From positions 7,805,777 through 7,869,776 of the forward strand of contig NW_024881303.1 in the NCBI RefSeq assembly GCF_018691265.1: a stretch of DNA of 64,000 nt. The letters run 5' to 3'. The stretch comes from Tyto alba (lineage: Eukaryota > Chordata > Aves > Strigiformes > Tytonidae). The position numbers were made by a program, and so were the translations under genes. The notes under the pieces were generated by a model. The model was not told the DNA's origin and made no database searches. It saw only the letters and a program-made list of their open reading frames with translations. This document shows positions 25,640-38,087 of this stretch, piece after piece. Numbering within the stretch: position 1 is the stretch's first letter; each line of letters begins with the position of its first letter.

Positions 25640-25960
25640 AACTTACGGTGCAAAGGGCTTCTGGTGCATGAATTAATCATGGAAAAGATCAAAGTTGCTT
25701 TGTTAGTTTTATTTTCCTGTTTTTAATGAATAATGTATTTAAATGGTTTCCTTCCCTAATAAATCACATCTCAACATTTTTCTCTTTAGTTTAATAGGTG
25801 GGAAGGACTAACAGGAGGTTTTACAATGGAAATTCACTTGCCTAAGCACAAGGAAATAATAATGATTATAATTGGTGAGGGGAGGAGGGAGAGAAATCAG
25901 TTCATTAAGGCTTTAATGAGCAATGCAGTAAGAAGTATGAGGTACTAGTATTATTTGCAC
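25640..25960. other. Candidate conserved non-coding element (largest in the window)
   Basis: About 320 bases of complex AT-rich sequence without homopolymers or CpG, with many homeodomain, SOX and GATA-like words (GCATGAATTAATCATGG, GATCAAAGTTGC, TTTGTTAGTTTTATT, AATAATAATGATTATAATTGG). The sequence style resembles deeply conserved developmental enhancers. Only alignment to other amniotes can show this. Confidence 0.25.
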
Positions 25961-28645
25961 ATCTTAAAGTAAGGAGGAGGATTGTCCACATTCTATGATA
26001 AAATTGAGACTGCGAGCAGATGTGCTGTTCTGTCTGCAGCTAAGGAGGGGAGGCAGTTACTACTGCCTGTTTCTGATTGTTTGTGTGGGTCAACTTAAAT
26101 TTTTAATAATAGGAGTTTTCTGGGGTATTTTGTTGCCTGTTCTTACAGCAGATCAATGTGACAGGAGTGGGTTATGGAGCCAGTTGCAGATGGAGTGATG
26201 CTGGCAGATCTGAGATGGTAGAGAGGAGACTCCATCGTGAGGAGAGAGCAGTGGGGCTGGGGTGTCTTTTTGGACCTCTACTGCTGCTGGAAGACCATGT
26301 TCAGCTACAGCCAGAGGGAAGCATGTGTCTGTTACCTTGCTGGTTATGACCCAACTGATTTATCTTGCTTTTCCAAACTGCATGGGTATCATGTGTCACC
26401 TGCTGGGCATGGGACAGATACAAGGTGGCCTTCTAGTTACAGTGCCAGTCTGGGGCTCTGAAGGGCTCAGTTTGGTGTTCAGGTTTCTGCTGTCTCCCTC
26501 AAGCCCCACCTCTATTGTTAAATAAAACCCTTCCCTCCTGGCATCTCTTCTTTGTGCAAGCTGAGACAGTTCTCTGCCATTATCACCCCAGCCTGGTCTC
26601 TCTTGCAGGCAGAAGTATCATGAGGTTACCATCTCCAAACAAATGCAAAGACTTGCATAGATGGAATGATAAAATGGAGTGCAGGTAAAACCTTTCTTGC
26701 TCTTGGAAGAGAAACTAGCACAGGGTGAAAAATGGGGCTTTCCCCTTTCTTCTCTCACAGTGGTGTGGCTGTAAAGAGAGGGGAGAGGGAAGTGCAGGGA
26801 AGTGGCTGTTGCCTTCAAACACATCCTCCTTGGCAGCCAGCAGCATTTCTTCAGCCTGTGGCCTGGAAAGCACAAATGGGCTGGCATGTAACACTGAGAA
26901 CCTGGTCTCTTAAGGCATGGGGTTGCTCATGTTTGCTGAAATCTTTTGTTATCCTCAGTATCCCATTTGCTCAGTTCATTGTTACTCACTGCAGAAATTA
27001 ATGGAAAGGCTTTTCCATTCATATTTTTCAGCCTTGCGCAACATGCCGCAGTGCCTCACTTCTCAGCTGTCAACATCCACAAGCAGACGTCTAAAAAAAT
27101 TTTCCCAGAAATAACTTGTAAAAGCACATGTGGAGAATAATATTTTTGAGCTGCTCTGTGCATGTCTGAAAACCTGTGTGGCAATCATGATTAAAACTCT
27201 ATGCAAAGTGACCTGTATGGTATTCATAACTGGTCGGTAGACTCGAAGTGGCAGCAGAATACCTGTTTTAAGAGTTTCTCAAGCCGTCTTCTTCCTCCTT
27301 TCTCATGTTCTCACAGACCTTATGCAAACAGATAAAAAGCAGCTATTCCTCCTTCAGCTCCAGCACTAGGCTCTACCCTCTGCTTTTCAGCCTTCTCCCC
27401 TCCTGCTCGTGTAGACAGCCCTTGGCATCCACATACTGGTCACTCAAGCTCTGCAGAGCTGTCCTGCTGTCCCTGGCACTGCTACATCCAAGTGCAAGAG
27501 ACTGTGAATGAGGAAAAGTGAACCCCCTAAAAGATCCTGGACCCCAGTTCCACACCGGTGGGGTGGATGGTGAGGTTAGCAGTGATGGATGGAGCAGAGC
27601 TGTAGGTGGTAAGTCTGAGAAACATGGAGATGTGTCCTCTCAGCTCTGCTGTCTCCCATACTGGTGCCACCACAGCCTTGGCATCGTTGTGTAATTCTAG
27701 AAATAAGCCTATAAGGGGCTTTTGTAGCAATAGCTGAGCACTGTTATGCTCACTAGTATTGTTGTGTGAACTTCATTGATCCTGTTCTCAGTGCTGCCAC
27801 ACTGAAAGGTATTAATTCAGCTTCAGTGCTCAAGTGCTGCTAAACACTGAGAGCTGAGGGTGACAACTGGGATGAATTTATGTCCTAGACCTGGCATGAA
27901 ACCAAGGAGGATGGATCTGCCCTCCTTCAGCCCTTGGATGAGAAACAGAGACCTTGCTTTGAGTGCAAAGTTCTGTGTGATTTGATGCTGGGCTGATTAC
28001 ATGTTTTTGCATTTCCAAGACTGCTGATTATGCTGTTTCATACTCATGAGCGGGAAAACTATTTTTTCTGGATTCAGAGCATCTTTGTTCCTTCTTATTC
28101 TTTCAGACAATATTGACAGGTTGGCATCTTAAAAGTTGAACTGCTCATTAACATGGGTTTTCTGTGAAGTCCTAGAAGACAACCTAGTGCTGCCAACACT
28201 AGCTGGCTCTTTTTCTGGTCCTCGTACAAAACTTTATCCAATTTCAGAGGGGAAAACAGCAACTGGATCAAATGTAAGTCCCAGCCTGTGTTTGATGTGC
28301 CACATGTTTGCTTTGCAGTGAGCCTCTCATGGGTTTTGAACTGATCTGGTTTCATGCACAGGCTGGCAAAAGCAGCAGAAGGACAGAAACTTCAACAGGC
28401 ATGAAGTAGGAGACAAACCCCATGTGGTTAACACGATCTCTGTGGATATGGCTGTTTTCCAGCTGGCCAATACATGCATCCAACTGACTTTTGAGGGGAA
28501 CTGAAGAAAAAAACTTTGCAGTAATTAACAAAGACAAGGCTTTCACTCTGCAGCACTGATGCTAGGGAAGCAAAACAGTCAGCAATGGAAATATCACTTT
28601 GGGTCATAGCTTTAATCCTTTTTCCTTTTCAGAGTCAGACTGTCA

Positions 28646-28650
<5 letters not shown>

Positions 28651-28678
<28 letters not shown>
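28651..28678 (+). repeat. T28 homopolymer
   Basis: Uninterrupted T tract in intron 2, followed by AATGTTGTGTTG. It could be a minus-strand poly(A) relic or a simple expansion. No retrotransposed gene body is recognised adjacent to it. Confidence 0.9.
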
Positions 28679-28681
<3 letters not shown>

Positions 28682-31651
28682 GTTGTGTTGTGTTTATAAT
28701 GTTTTAATTAGCCAGGCTTCCTGTGGTTTTGACCATCCTCAGGATTATGGTGATAAAACTCCTGGTTAAAAGATACCAAGCCTTTGTAAGGGATTTTTGT
28801 CATAACATAGCTGTTTTCCAGCTTGGAAAATAAACATCTTGGTTTAGCCTCTGTTTATATTCAGTAGATGTGAGGAAGCCTGCTGTTAGGTAAATATTGA
28901 GAGAACACCTACATACTGATGGCTGGAGGGGGTGGGGGTGTGCGTTAATTTCCCCCCATTTACTTGATTTGCTTGATATATTCTTTTCTGAAAACACCCA
29001 CCACTACTCACCATTAGGGCTAGATGAGCATTTAGCCTGATCTGAAATCGTTGTTCAGAGCTGCGATGCTTGTGAGAAGTGAGGGGCCTATCAATCCTCT
29101 ATCTTGCTTTTAACAGTCTGATAAATTCAGTGGTTGGTCTCTGCTCCGTGCTCGTGTATCACTCAGTGCAACGGGATCTTGCTTGCAGTTCTCCCAGGGG
29201 AGCGTAGGAGAATGTGTATACTGTTACTGCTACTAATAAAAAAAGGCTTAATTAAGTTTTAATCTGTTAGCATTATTGCCTTAAGGCTTTTTACATTGCC
29301 TTTTGAATATCTTTATTTCTTTCAAAGGAAAATTCCGTTGATGTGTACAGGAGTATAACACTAGAAAAGGTCATGTGTCAGGATGTACCCGAATGCCCTT
29401 TGCCGTGCCGGTGTTCCAGCAGTGGTTAATAGCACGACGGTGAGATTGATTTCCTATAGATGGGACCTGACAGGCTTTAACTACTTGAGGCAGACAGTTA
29501 CACACACCACACTTCAACCTGAAGCTCTTCCTCTTATCTTACTGCTATAGTTACACCACCACTGTAAAGACTTACCTGAAATTACCCCCTAGAATGGAAA
29601 ATGCGGGGGGAGAAAAGGGGGATCTCTGGTGGGAAGGGCAGGATCAGGTAAGCTCGGGGGGCAGGTTGGGCAGGGGAATGAGGCTGCTGAGTGGGTGACT
29701 AGTGTGCTAGAGCATGCAGATGTCCTCAGATGACTTGCTAGGTTATTTTTTTTCTCCTCTCCCTCCGCGTGCATAATTTCCACTGCCATAAACACGTGTT
29801 AGGCATGAGTGAAGAGGAGGAAAGGGGAAGAGGCTTTTTAGTATCTAACTTTGTAGTTACTTTTGCACATAGCTAGGCACAGTAAATAACCCCATAGTTA
29901 CAGATGTCCAAATTTAACCACGGATGTGGAAACTCCCTTCACTGAACAATTACTTGCCTGTTTTTATAGCAGTATTTGGACATTTGAACCATTCATGGTG
30001 GTTGTTGCTTTACCAGAGATTAGAGGCTTTTAAAAGTCTGGGTCTCCTAAAGTGGTCTAGAGCTGCTTTGTTTTGTAAAATGCTCTCTGCATGCAGAAGG
30101 AAAACATATATCCTGTAGGAAACTGGCCAGAACACAGAATGTGAGCAGGGAAGCTGTCTGTGATGACTTTACATCCTCTGGCACTAAAGGTGGGAGGCAC
30201 GAGGAGCTGCTGTGTTGGCCACTAGCGGACTTCAGCGCTGCGCTGAGGGTTTCTGCGCACAACCTCTCGCCCAGCAGCACTGGGAAACGTTCAGCAGACG
30301 TGATGGGTGCGAGCTGAGGAACTGCCATCTTGGTGGTTGGGGGGAAGGTGGTTTTGGCAGTGATATGTTCCACCATTTCAAAATCACTTGTGCCTTGTTG
30401 GAGGGTTGAGCTTGCTTGCTCTCCGTGGTGTGGTGCATGGGATGGGTGAGCGCCCAAGCCCTCTGAAAGAGGTTTTTATTCTGTGGGATGTGGTTGTGTA
30501 TGTAGATCCACTAGATCGCATGGTGGATGGTCTCCTGCAGCTATGCCTGGGCCTGAGGTGTGGCTGAAGTTGTGCTGTGCTCTCCCTCTCCTTTTCATTC
30601 AAGACAGCATCAGGAAATGAGAAGAGTAATGTCCAAAAGAGCCGTTTGCATGTGAAAAATATTCCAGGCCTTCCTGAAGTCAGTCTTCTGCTTAGTAACA
30701 GATTTATTATAGTGCAATGAGAGGTGAGTGTAAGCATGGGTGAGGATCACCTGGAAGATGCGCAGCATCTGGAGAAAGTTAGCAGTCAGGTAGTGTGGGA
30801 AAAATGTGAAATTTGAGAAATGTTTTAAATATGAATTATGCTTTAAGGAAAAAAAAAGACAAAATACTTGTGGGATGTGTTTTAATGAAAAGTGGGTCTG
30901 TAAGGTGGAAGCCATTGTGCTGCGTGAGATGTTGGTGGCTGGAGAACAGGAGATGGAGGCCAAGTACAGCTGAGAGGAGAAGGCTCAAAGCTGGCTGTGG
31001 ATGTGATCCACTGGTGCAGGCAGCGTGGAGACTTCTTCTATTGCCCATGAAAAAGTGAGTGCCTGTCATTTTTTGGTCTTCCTGAGCCATTTCAAAATTG
31101 CAGTCTCTCTGAAGTCAGGCAAACCACGGGAGCACACAGCAGTTTCCCACTCAGTGGCTTTGTGGGGCACCTTCAGGTGTCCCCTACTCCTGGTGCAAAG
31201 GACTGGTTTGCTCTTGGCTGCGTGTGGGCTTCTCACTGCATGAGAGAGCACCAGAGAGGCAATTACCCCATGCTGATTCTTGAGGGGAACTGTAACAAAA
31301 CCAGAAACTACATGAGCTAAATTGGGAACATACTCTCTTAAACTCTGGTAAATGTGAGTGCATGAACTTAAAGGGCATCAGCTGTTGGGCTTCTAATGGA
31401 GCAGCTGGTAAGAAGCAAGCTGGTAACGGGATTGCTTCTTTAGTGATTTACTTACATGTTCACCACGCGCTCACAAACCTTGCTCTTCCCTTTCCATGTC
31501 TTGGAAGTTCTCCTGTACACTAAGACAGTATGCTTTGCCAGTTGAGGTGTTTGGCCATGATCCAGGAAAACACTTAAGCATATGCTTGAACCTAGTTCAA
31601 GATACTTCTCTTGAATCTAAGGGTGGGTAAATTCTGTAATGCTATAAGGGA

Positions 31652-31658
<7 letters not shown>

Positions 31659-31681
<23 letters not shown>
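31659..31681 (+). repeat. T23 homopolymer
   Basis: Uninterrupted T tract preceded by 'gatttcttc' and followed by AATGCTGCCG. Low complexity only. Confidence 0.9.
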
Positions 31682-31682
<1 letters not shown>

Positions 31683-31978
31683 ATGCTGCCGTGAAGTTGC
31701 AGGAGGCTTGGACTCAGCAAAGTGACTGGCTCTTGATCTTTCTTTTGAGGAAGAGGGATGAACTGGTTGACCTCTTGATGTTCTTCTTGGCCATGTTTTC
31801 TATGGTCGATAATGAAGCTATTGAAATTGTGCAATGATGATTGAGTGTTTGGAAGGGATATTAAACCTCTGCGCATCAGCTCTCACTCGTGGAGATCAAA
31901 ATGACATCTTGTGTGTGGGAAAGAGGCAAATTATTTCCCAGCTGCAGGGTTCCTCCATCTTGTTGTCATGTGTTTCTG

Positions 31979-32051
31979 GTTGCCCACTGACAGAGGCAGG
32001 ATGCTGAACTAGATGGGCCAATGTTCTGATTCAGTCTGGCAGTTCTGTGGT
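31979..32051 (+). repeat. CR1/L3- or reptile-SINE-like 3' tail fragment
   Basis: The stretch carries the pattern 'aggcaggatgctgaactaga', then 'tgggccaatgttctgattca', then 'gtctggcagttctgtgg'. It matches a tail that recurs in amniote LINE and tRNA-SINE families ('ggctagatggaccattggtctgacccagtatggcagttct'). It is diverged and non-coding. I am unsure of the exact family. Confidence 0.45.
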
Positions 32052-33923
32052 CCCCTGAGTCCTGTTGACTGCAGTGAGAATTAAACGCATGTTTGAGCAC
32101 TTCCCTCGAAAAGCAGGCTTTTCTGTGCCAGTCTCTCTGCACAGCTGCTTGAAGCTCTGCAGTGAAGAAGGCAGTTAAGTGCTTGGGTCAGCCCTACCAC
32201 ATCCTTTTTATGTGTTTTAATGGGACAGTCCTAATTTATGGTGTGCTTCCATTTTAAAAATAAATGCAAGCTTTCTTAAAGTCCAGCCATGCTCCACGTC
32301 GCAGTCATGCCATCGGGTAGGAGGTTTCCCTTAGTGCCTGTGGAGGGGATGCATGCACAAATGGCTGGGAGAACACATCAGGAAAAAAACTGCCCTCCAG
32401 CTTTATGGCCAGTTTTGCTTCTAAACCTGTGTGGCAAGAGTACCAAGAGGGATACATTGTGTGGCTTGCAGCCCTTTGAAGTGGCTGGGTTCAGTACTGA
32501 GAGGATGGCTTCCCTTATCTCCACTCCTGCGAAGAGGACCAGGAAATACGCCTGTGATGTGGGACTTTTAGATTTCAAGCCTTGATCAGGTTGACAGCTT
32601 TTCCCCCTTTTCCCCCCGCCCCGTAGTGGTTAATCAACAAAGCTAGTTGAAAGCAAGGAAATGCTTTGCCCCCTTTTTATGGGTAAATGAAGTGGGACGT
32701 TAACAGCTGTGTTTGGGTACTGCTGCTAATCCACCGCTCTGGAATAATCAGATGGGTTGGAAGTTTACAGACCGCCTGTCCCTTCCTGTGTCATTATATC
32801 CATGCAGAGGGTTTGGCAGTAGCTGGTGTTTGTCTTGCGTCCAGTCCATGCTCAAAAGGAGTCCTGAGTACATACCTCAGTGCACAGTCACCTCTAGCAG
32901 ACTCCAGTGTGTGCCCCCAAAATGCATTTGTTAGCGGGGCCTTTACTTTGCAAAGCAACTAACTTGAAAACTGTGAATTTCATTTCTTCCTCCTGAGGCG
33001 AGTGTGCCCCAGATGAGGCTTTGATCTGGGAAGCTCAGCTGGGTCTGACCTGGTCTGTGTGAGGATCCCAGAGACCAGCTGGCTCTGGTTGCAAGTCAGA
33101 TGGCTGCTGCCATATGGGAATGGCTTTCTTGATCTAGAGTTTAGTTCTGCCTTTTAAGAGTGACTTGTTTTGTGTAAATTGAACTTGGCTGGGATATTGT
33201 TATATGGCTGAACTAATTCCAGTAAAAAAAAAGTTAAATTAAATTTTGAGACAATTCAGATTTGAATGCTAGCAATTCCAGGGTCCCTGCTCCCCAGAAT
33301 TTCAAAATATTATCTACCCTTTGAAAAATGAACCCTTTAAAGAAGGGTGAGAGTGGCACATGTCAAAAAACTAACAGTCCTTGACAAATTAAGTTGTGCC
33401 TTTTTATCCAATATAGGAAACAAAATTTCTACAAATGGTGATACAGAAGTGTAACATGGGTATACCAAAGGTGGAGAAATACTATTCACCCAGCAAGGCA
33501 CTGCTTTGTCTCAGCAAGAGGGGTGCTGGTCAGTTGGTTACACAGAGTCTTGTTTTCAGGAGTATATTGCCCAAAAAGCTGTGAGTTCTAAAAACTTGTT
33601 ATCTTTGAGCTTCTGGTCTGTTTACAGTTTGTGAATTAATGGGTTAGTGACATGTCTCAACATGGGAGAGGAGTGAAAGGAAAATGGAAAGAGGCAGTTA
33701 TTTCTAGGTGAAGAATGTAATTTTGAGCTCAAGGGGCCTTTGCGATTAACTTCCTTGCCTGCCCCAGATGCTATCATCATTCTAGACCATGGCCCCCCAT
33801 CTTCTAAACCAGGGATGTAATTGCAGCCTCGTGAAGCATTTTGTACCATAGCAAAACCAGGCATAATAACTGCATTATAATGTTAATGTTTTGTTGCTTC
33901 TTTTTTTCCTACCCCATTTATAG

Positions 33924-34074
33924 GGACTCTCCAAAGAGATCGAATTTTTAAGAACCTCACTCGGAAACGCCAGCGGGCAATGCGAAGGCGAGTGCATCAG
34001 GTGAACGGGCACAAATTCATGGCAACCTACCTGCGACAGCCCACGTACTGCTCGCACTGCAGGGAGTTCATCTG
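33924..34074 (+). CDS. PRKCH: PRKCH exon 3: pseudosubstrate and first half of C1A
   Basis: 151 nt, acceptor TTTATAG|GGAC and donor ATCTG|GTAAGA. It completes Gly143 and leaves two bases of Trp193. It encodes the basic pseudosubstrate [17 protein letters not shown] (about 155-171), with Ala161 in the position a substrate would fill with Ser or Thr; this segment autoinhibits the kinase. Zinc-finger C1A then starts at His172 ([17 protein letters not shown]), with cysteines in the HX12CX2C spacing. C1A binds diacylglycerol and phorbol esters. Compared with human as recalled, the only visible changes are conservative (FKNL for FKHF, QVNG for QING). Confidence 0.97.
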
Positions 34075-34868
34075 GTAAGAATGGCTCGAAGGTGGTGGTG
34101 CAGAGCTTCCCATCCCTTCGCGTCCTGGGGATTGACATGCCACCCTTGATCCTGAAACAGCCACCCAGCACTTCACCGTGGGCCACAGATGTGATTTCCC
34201 CTTTGCCATCAGGTTTAGCCGGGTATATTTATGCTGCAAACTGGGGTGTGCTGCAGGGAGGCCAGAGGTGATGTGTATCTTGGATGCTGGGGTGGTGTGG
34301 GGATGAGGCAATGTTCCTCACTTGTAAGCATAGATGTTATTTCCGGGTGGGGGGAGGCGGGAAGCAACTCAGACAACCTGAAGAAAGACCCCAGATATTA
34401 ACTTGAGTGGAGCTTTGAGATTACACTGAGAAAAAACAGTTGCTTGAAAGACTAGAGAAGATGCCTGGGAACAGAAAAGCAATCAGAGGTGTGAGGTGAG
34501 ACAAGTGGGGGAGTAGGCAGAACAGGGAGAAAAACTTAGATATGTCTCAAAAGAGTGTGGAGTGGGAGAGATAATAACAGGGTGTGGGCTGCTGGGATCA
34601 GTCTAATAAGTGTGGTGTGTGTTGTAATAAAGTGAGGTATTTCAGAAACTAGAGTGAGGGGGAATAACTTGCATGTTGACAGCCTACCCTGTAAGCTACG
34701 GCCCTTGCAGTGCTTTCTTATGCTCTCACACCCCTGTGCTGAATTGCACCATTATTGCTGGGCAGTTTTTCCCCAGGGATCTGGTCATTGGGGATCCTCT
34801 TGCATTTTGGCTCTCTCTTTTGTAAACAATCTGATGTTAAATTCTGGTTCATATTTTGTTTTGAACAG
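34075..34868 (+). other. PRKCH: PRKCH intron 3 (794 bp)
   Basis: Starts GTAAGA and ends TTTTGAACAG. The acceptor tract is T-rich (CATATTTTGTTTTGAACAG). A purine-rich stretch lies at 34,380-34,580. No other feature seen. Confidence 0.93.
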
Positions 34869-34903
34869 GGGCGTGTTTGGGAAGCAGGGATACCAGTGCC
34901 AAG
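34869..34903 (+). CDS. PRKCH: PRKCH exon 4: 35-nt small exon, middle of C1A
   Basis: Acceptor TTGAACAG|GGGC and donor CAAG|GTAAGG. It completes Trp193, encodes GVFGKQGYQCQ (about 194-204) and leaves one base of Val205. It carries the third C1A zinc cysteine and the Gly-Lys-Gln-Gly loop that lines the diacylglycerol groove. The Phe in GVFGKQG (Ile in PKC epsilon) is one of the residues that decide for eta. This very short exon matches the split of C1A that I expect in PKC genes. Skipping it would shift the frame and destroy the finger. Confidence 0.96.
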
Positions 34904-36377
34904 GTAAGGTGCTCTGCTCCTGCGTGGTGTATGTAGGACGTGCTGTTTCGGGAGCACTTTCCTCTGGTGCTGGGACATCCTGCAGTTACAAGCTTCTCTG
35001 AAGCCACCACTCCTCTTCCTCCCCAGCCAGTCAAAACTGTGCATCTGAGCAGCTGTCAGGCTGAGCAACCACTTACATTCATACAAATACCATGGGGTCC
35101 AGTTGCTGTGTTTCATCCTGTGCAGATTCACTGAATTACTGAGTACATGCAACACCCAGCTAGGCTTGAGACATCCAGGTCCCTTCAGGACAGTGTTCAG
35201 CTGGTATTGGGACACAAAGTACCCTGCTGGAATGGCCATCCTCTTCCTTTCTCTCTCTGTGAAGTTAACAAAATGAAATTAGGGATGTGACTCCAAAGGG
35301 CAGCCTTGTGGGCTGGTGCAGCACTATTGTCTGAATGCATGTTTTGGCCGAATGGCTGTATAGATGTACGTGGTGCTTGTTTACACTTAATTATTGTTCT
35401 GCCTTTCCCTTTTTCTGTGGTAAGATGACAGAATTACTTGCTTCACAGGTGCATGGTCATTCAATATAGCCTTCTAATGCAGCCTGTTTCTTGTGCAATA
35501 TAATAGAGCACTAGTGTCCTTATATGAAAGGAAGCTGCATGTAAACAAAACGGGTATCTTGCATAAAATTTCTGAGTGAAAGTGAATGTTATTGATATCC
35601 CTTCATGAGTGCAAGCTTAAGTTAGCAGCAAACAGAATAGTGTGGGGCCTCGCAACATATCTACAGCTTGCATTTTCCGTTACAAAAATCTTACGTAGTC
35701 AGTATCTACAGCCCTTAGTGGTGTCTACATTGTATGCTGGGTTATGGAGTGAAGGAATCAAAGTTCATTCCAGCCAAGCGAGCTTCAGACCTGGAGAAAA
35801 ACTCTGTTTTAGGGCTGATTAGCCCTCTTGATGGGGACTAGCTAGTTAGCCTAGACAAAGCACCATTCTGCTGCAGTTGTCCAGCTTCACAGACCCAAGG
35901 ATTGCACTGAGCCTCAGTGACAAACTAACCTGGGCAGGACTCACTTGGATATCCAGCGCAAGGAGCACTATGACAGTGAGATGTAGGGATGGCTTTGGGT
36001 ATCTCAGACCTGTGTTCTCTAATGTTGTTTGTGTATTCTGTGTGAAGTGCTCTCCACTGGGTAATTATTCCAACAGCATTTTTTTTTAGTTCTTTTGAGA
36101 AGTTAACGCTGTTGTTTGTGTGTGTATCACCCGTATTTTATATAGGTAGCTCTTGCCTAGGCTGTATGAATGATCCAGTGCAGAATTTCTGTTTCAGGGG
36201 GTTGGAGATGCATCTCCAGATCTGTTACAAGATTTTGGAAATCCCAAGTCACTGATTATTTTTCACATCTTTACTGTGTTGTGATGATACAGCTGAGCCT
36301 TGAAGAACTCATCTGGTGGGTTGATTTGTTCAGAGTCTTTCAAGAACTCTTTTCAGCATGCCTCTTTTATTTCCTAG
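34904..36377 (+). other. PRKCH: PRKCH intron 4 (1,474 bp)
   Basis: Starts GTAAGG and ends TATTTCCTAG. It holds no recognised gene or repeat. A 173-codon minus-strand open stretch (34,718-35,239) overlaps exon 4 and resembles no known protein. Confidence 0.92.
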
Positions 36378-36466
36378 TATGCACCTGTGTTGTACACAAG
36401 CGCTGCCATCATCTAATTGTTACAGCTTGCACGTGCCAAAACAATACTAACAAGACCGATCTCAAG
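36378..36466 (+). CDS. PRKCH: PRKCH exon 5: end of C1A and C1 linker
   Basis: 89 nt, acceptor TTTCCTAG|TATG and donor CTCAAG|GTAAAG. It completes Val205 and ends in phase 0 at Lys234. It encodes CTCVVHKRCHHLIVTACTC, supplying the remaining C1A ligands (Cys206 fourfold pattern fragment, Cys208 neighbour, His211, Cys214, Cys222). The whole finger then fits HX12CX2CX14CX2CX4HX2CX7C from His172 to Cys222. The linker NNTNKTDLK differs slightly from human. Read-through of the donor would add only seven residues (VKSRWLF) before a stop at 36,488-36,490; see the candidate polyadenylation site in intron 5. Confidence 0.96.
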
Positions 36467-36914
36467 GTAAAGTCACGTTGGTTATTTTGAATCATCATAA
36501 TTTGTGAATCTTCAGGGTTATCTGGGTTAATGGGGGATGTCCTATAACAATTTACTCTGTATTATGTTTATTCATGGATTTAAAAGTGAGAAAGAGTGAT
36601 AGGGACATGCATAAAGGCCATGTGATATCATCTGGTTGTCCTTCTGTTAATGCCAATAACTGGTTGGACTATCACATAGGTTAGGAAGGCAGGGTGTCTT
36701 CACTGGAAGACATCAGGAAATAGTAAATCCACTATTTTCCTTGGTAATTGTCTTGCATGATTAACTGTGTTGTCAGCAAAATTTGGTGCTTGGTTCTTAA
36801 GGTGGATTTCTCTGGCTTTAAAGTCCAACCACTGGTTTTTGTTATGCCTCCTTTCTTTTCTGGTAACTTTAGTCATTGCTCCACACCTTTACTCTATGGA
36901 ATTATTTATGTTGT

Positions 36915-36960
36915 AATAAAGAACCTTTGCATAAGTTGTGTTTCTGAAGGTTTTCTTTCT
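36915..36960 (+). promoter_or_regulatory. Candidate intronic polyadenylation site
   Basis: AATAAA at 36,915-36,920 is preceded by a U-rich segment with a TGTA word (TATGTTGTAATAAAG). A possible cleavage CA follows about 10-15 nt later (TTTGCATAAG), and then a G/U- and U-rich downstream element (TTGTGTTTCTG, GGTTTTCTTTC). Combined with failure to splice intron 5, this would end a short mRNA encoding C2 plus C1A and seven intron-derived residues. It is a consensus match only, and AATAAA is common in AT-rich introns. Confidence 0.25.
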
Positions 36961-38065
36961 TACTAGTTTTGGCTGTGTTTGGTGGGAGTAGCATCCCCAC
37001 ATAAAACTGCCCTGTGCATTGCATATGTCATTTCTATAACTGGAAATTGTTTAATAAATGTGCAAGGAAAATTCAATTGAAGTATTTTTAATTGGGATGT
37101 AGCCCTTTATGGTGTGCCATGCAGAAACCTTCTTTCCAGTGCAGATAAGCAATTGCCTTTGCTCATTATTTCTTGCCTCTGAACTACTGAGCTAGACTTC
37201 TTAAAATGACCCCTTGCCAAACCAGATGAAAATAAGTTAAAGTGCTTAAGGCTAAAGTGCATGTTAAATGGTGAGTCTCATAACGCCTCTTTTAGGATTG
37301 TGAAGGGTTTATAACACCTCTAAGCTACTTTAAAAGAAGACAAAGGTGAGGAGGCACTGTTCACTTTAAACTCATTGTTTCAGTGCACCACTGGCTTTTC
37401 TTTGTGAAGTGGTGGGTTTCCCCTCCATCTTCCAGGACCTGCATGTTGAGACACAAAATGGAAAGTAATGAAGAGGTTCGATGGGGGTGGGTTTCTTCAG
37501 CCTGTAACGTTTTCTAAGTTGTCTTTGAGGTCTGAATTGTCCACAGTTTGAAAAGAACAAGGTTAAAAAGGGGGATGAGAGCAAGTGAAATCTGGGCCTG
37601 AAATGAGACTGTTAATAACAAGGAGGGTGAGAAGAGAAATGAGAACTCTAGGAGGAGCTGGGAAAACTATTCTATATTAAACTTAATAAAATCAACAGTT
37701 CTATCTAAAGTTACATCTTTGCACACAGTATGCAAGTTAATAATTTGAAAACTGGTTAGTTACAAAATACTGTAGCTAACATAATTTATATGTAGCGCTC
37801 AGTGTGATAGGTTTGTGATGAGGTAATCCACACTTCTAAATCTAACTTGGTTTTAAGAATTTAAAATTGGCTAGGCAGCTCTTTTTAAAATCCACTTTGT
37901 CAGGTAGTTCAGCTTGCCTATCAAGGCTTGTAAGAGGTGAGGTTGTTCATTTTGTTCACTTGCAGGAGACCTCAGTGAGGTGATGGATTGGGATGTTTTG
38001 TCAGTTGAAATTAGTTTCATAGTTTTGCACTTAAATGCCTGTATGTAAATGAACATCAGAGTGCA

Positions 38066-38087
38066 TATCTATCTAGCTATCTATCTA
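38066..38087 (+). repeat. Short TATC/TCTA tetranucleotide microsatellite
   Basis: About five imperfect ATCT units interrupted by AGCT, 38 nt upstream of the exon 6 acceptor. It lies where the branch point may sit. Confidence 0.8.

Larger units (their letters stand above)
11994..33923 (+). other. PRKCH: PRKCH intron 2 (about 21.9 kb)
   Basis: Runs from the exon 2 donor (GTAAGG) to the exon 3 acceptor (CATTTATAG). No protein-coding exon of PRKCH or another gene was recognised. Visible contents: MIR-like fragments at about 13,565-13,632 and 20,063-20,142, a probable LTR-derived segment at about 14,587-15,480, candidate constrained AT-rich blocks at 16,561-16,680 and 25,640-25,960, a CR1/L3-like tail near 31,979-32,051, and homopolymer tracts (T-rich 21,548-21,627; T28 at 28,651-28,678; T23 at 31,659-31,681). 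The rest is ordinary intronic sequence with short chance reading frames. Confidence 0.9.

Noticed and set aside
34718..35239. 173-codon minus-strand open frame across exon 4
   Set aside because: It overlaps a well-supported coding exon on the opposite strand and resembles no family. A chance frame is the simpler reading.
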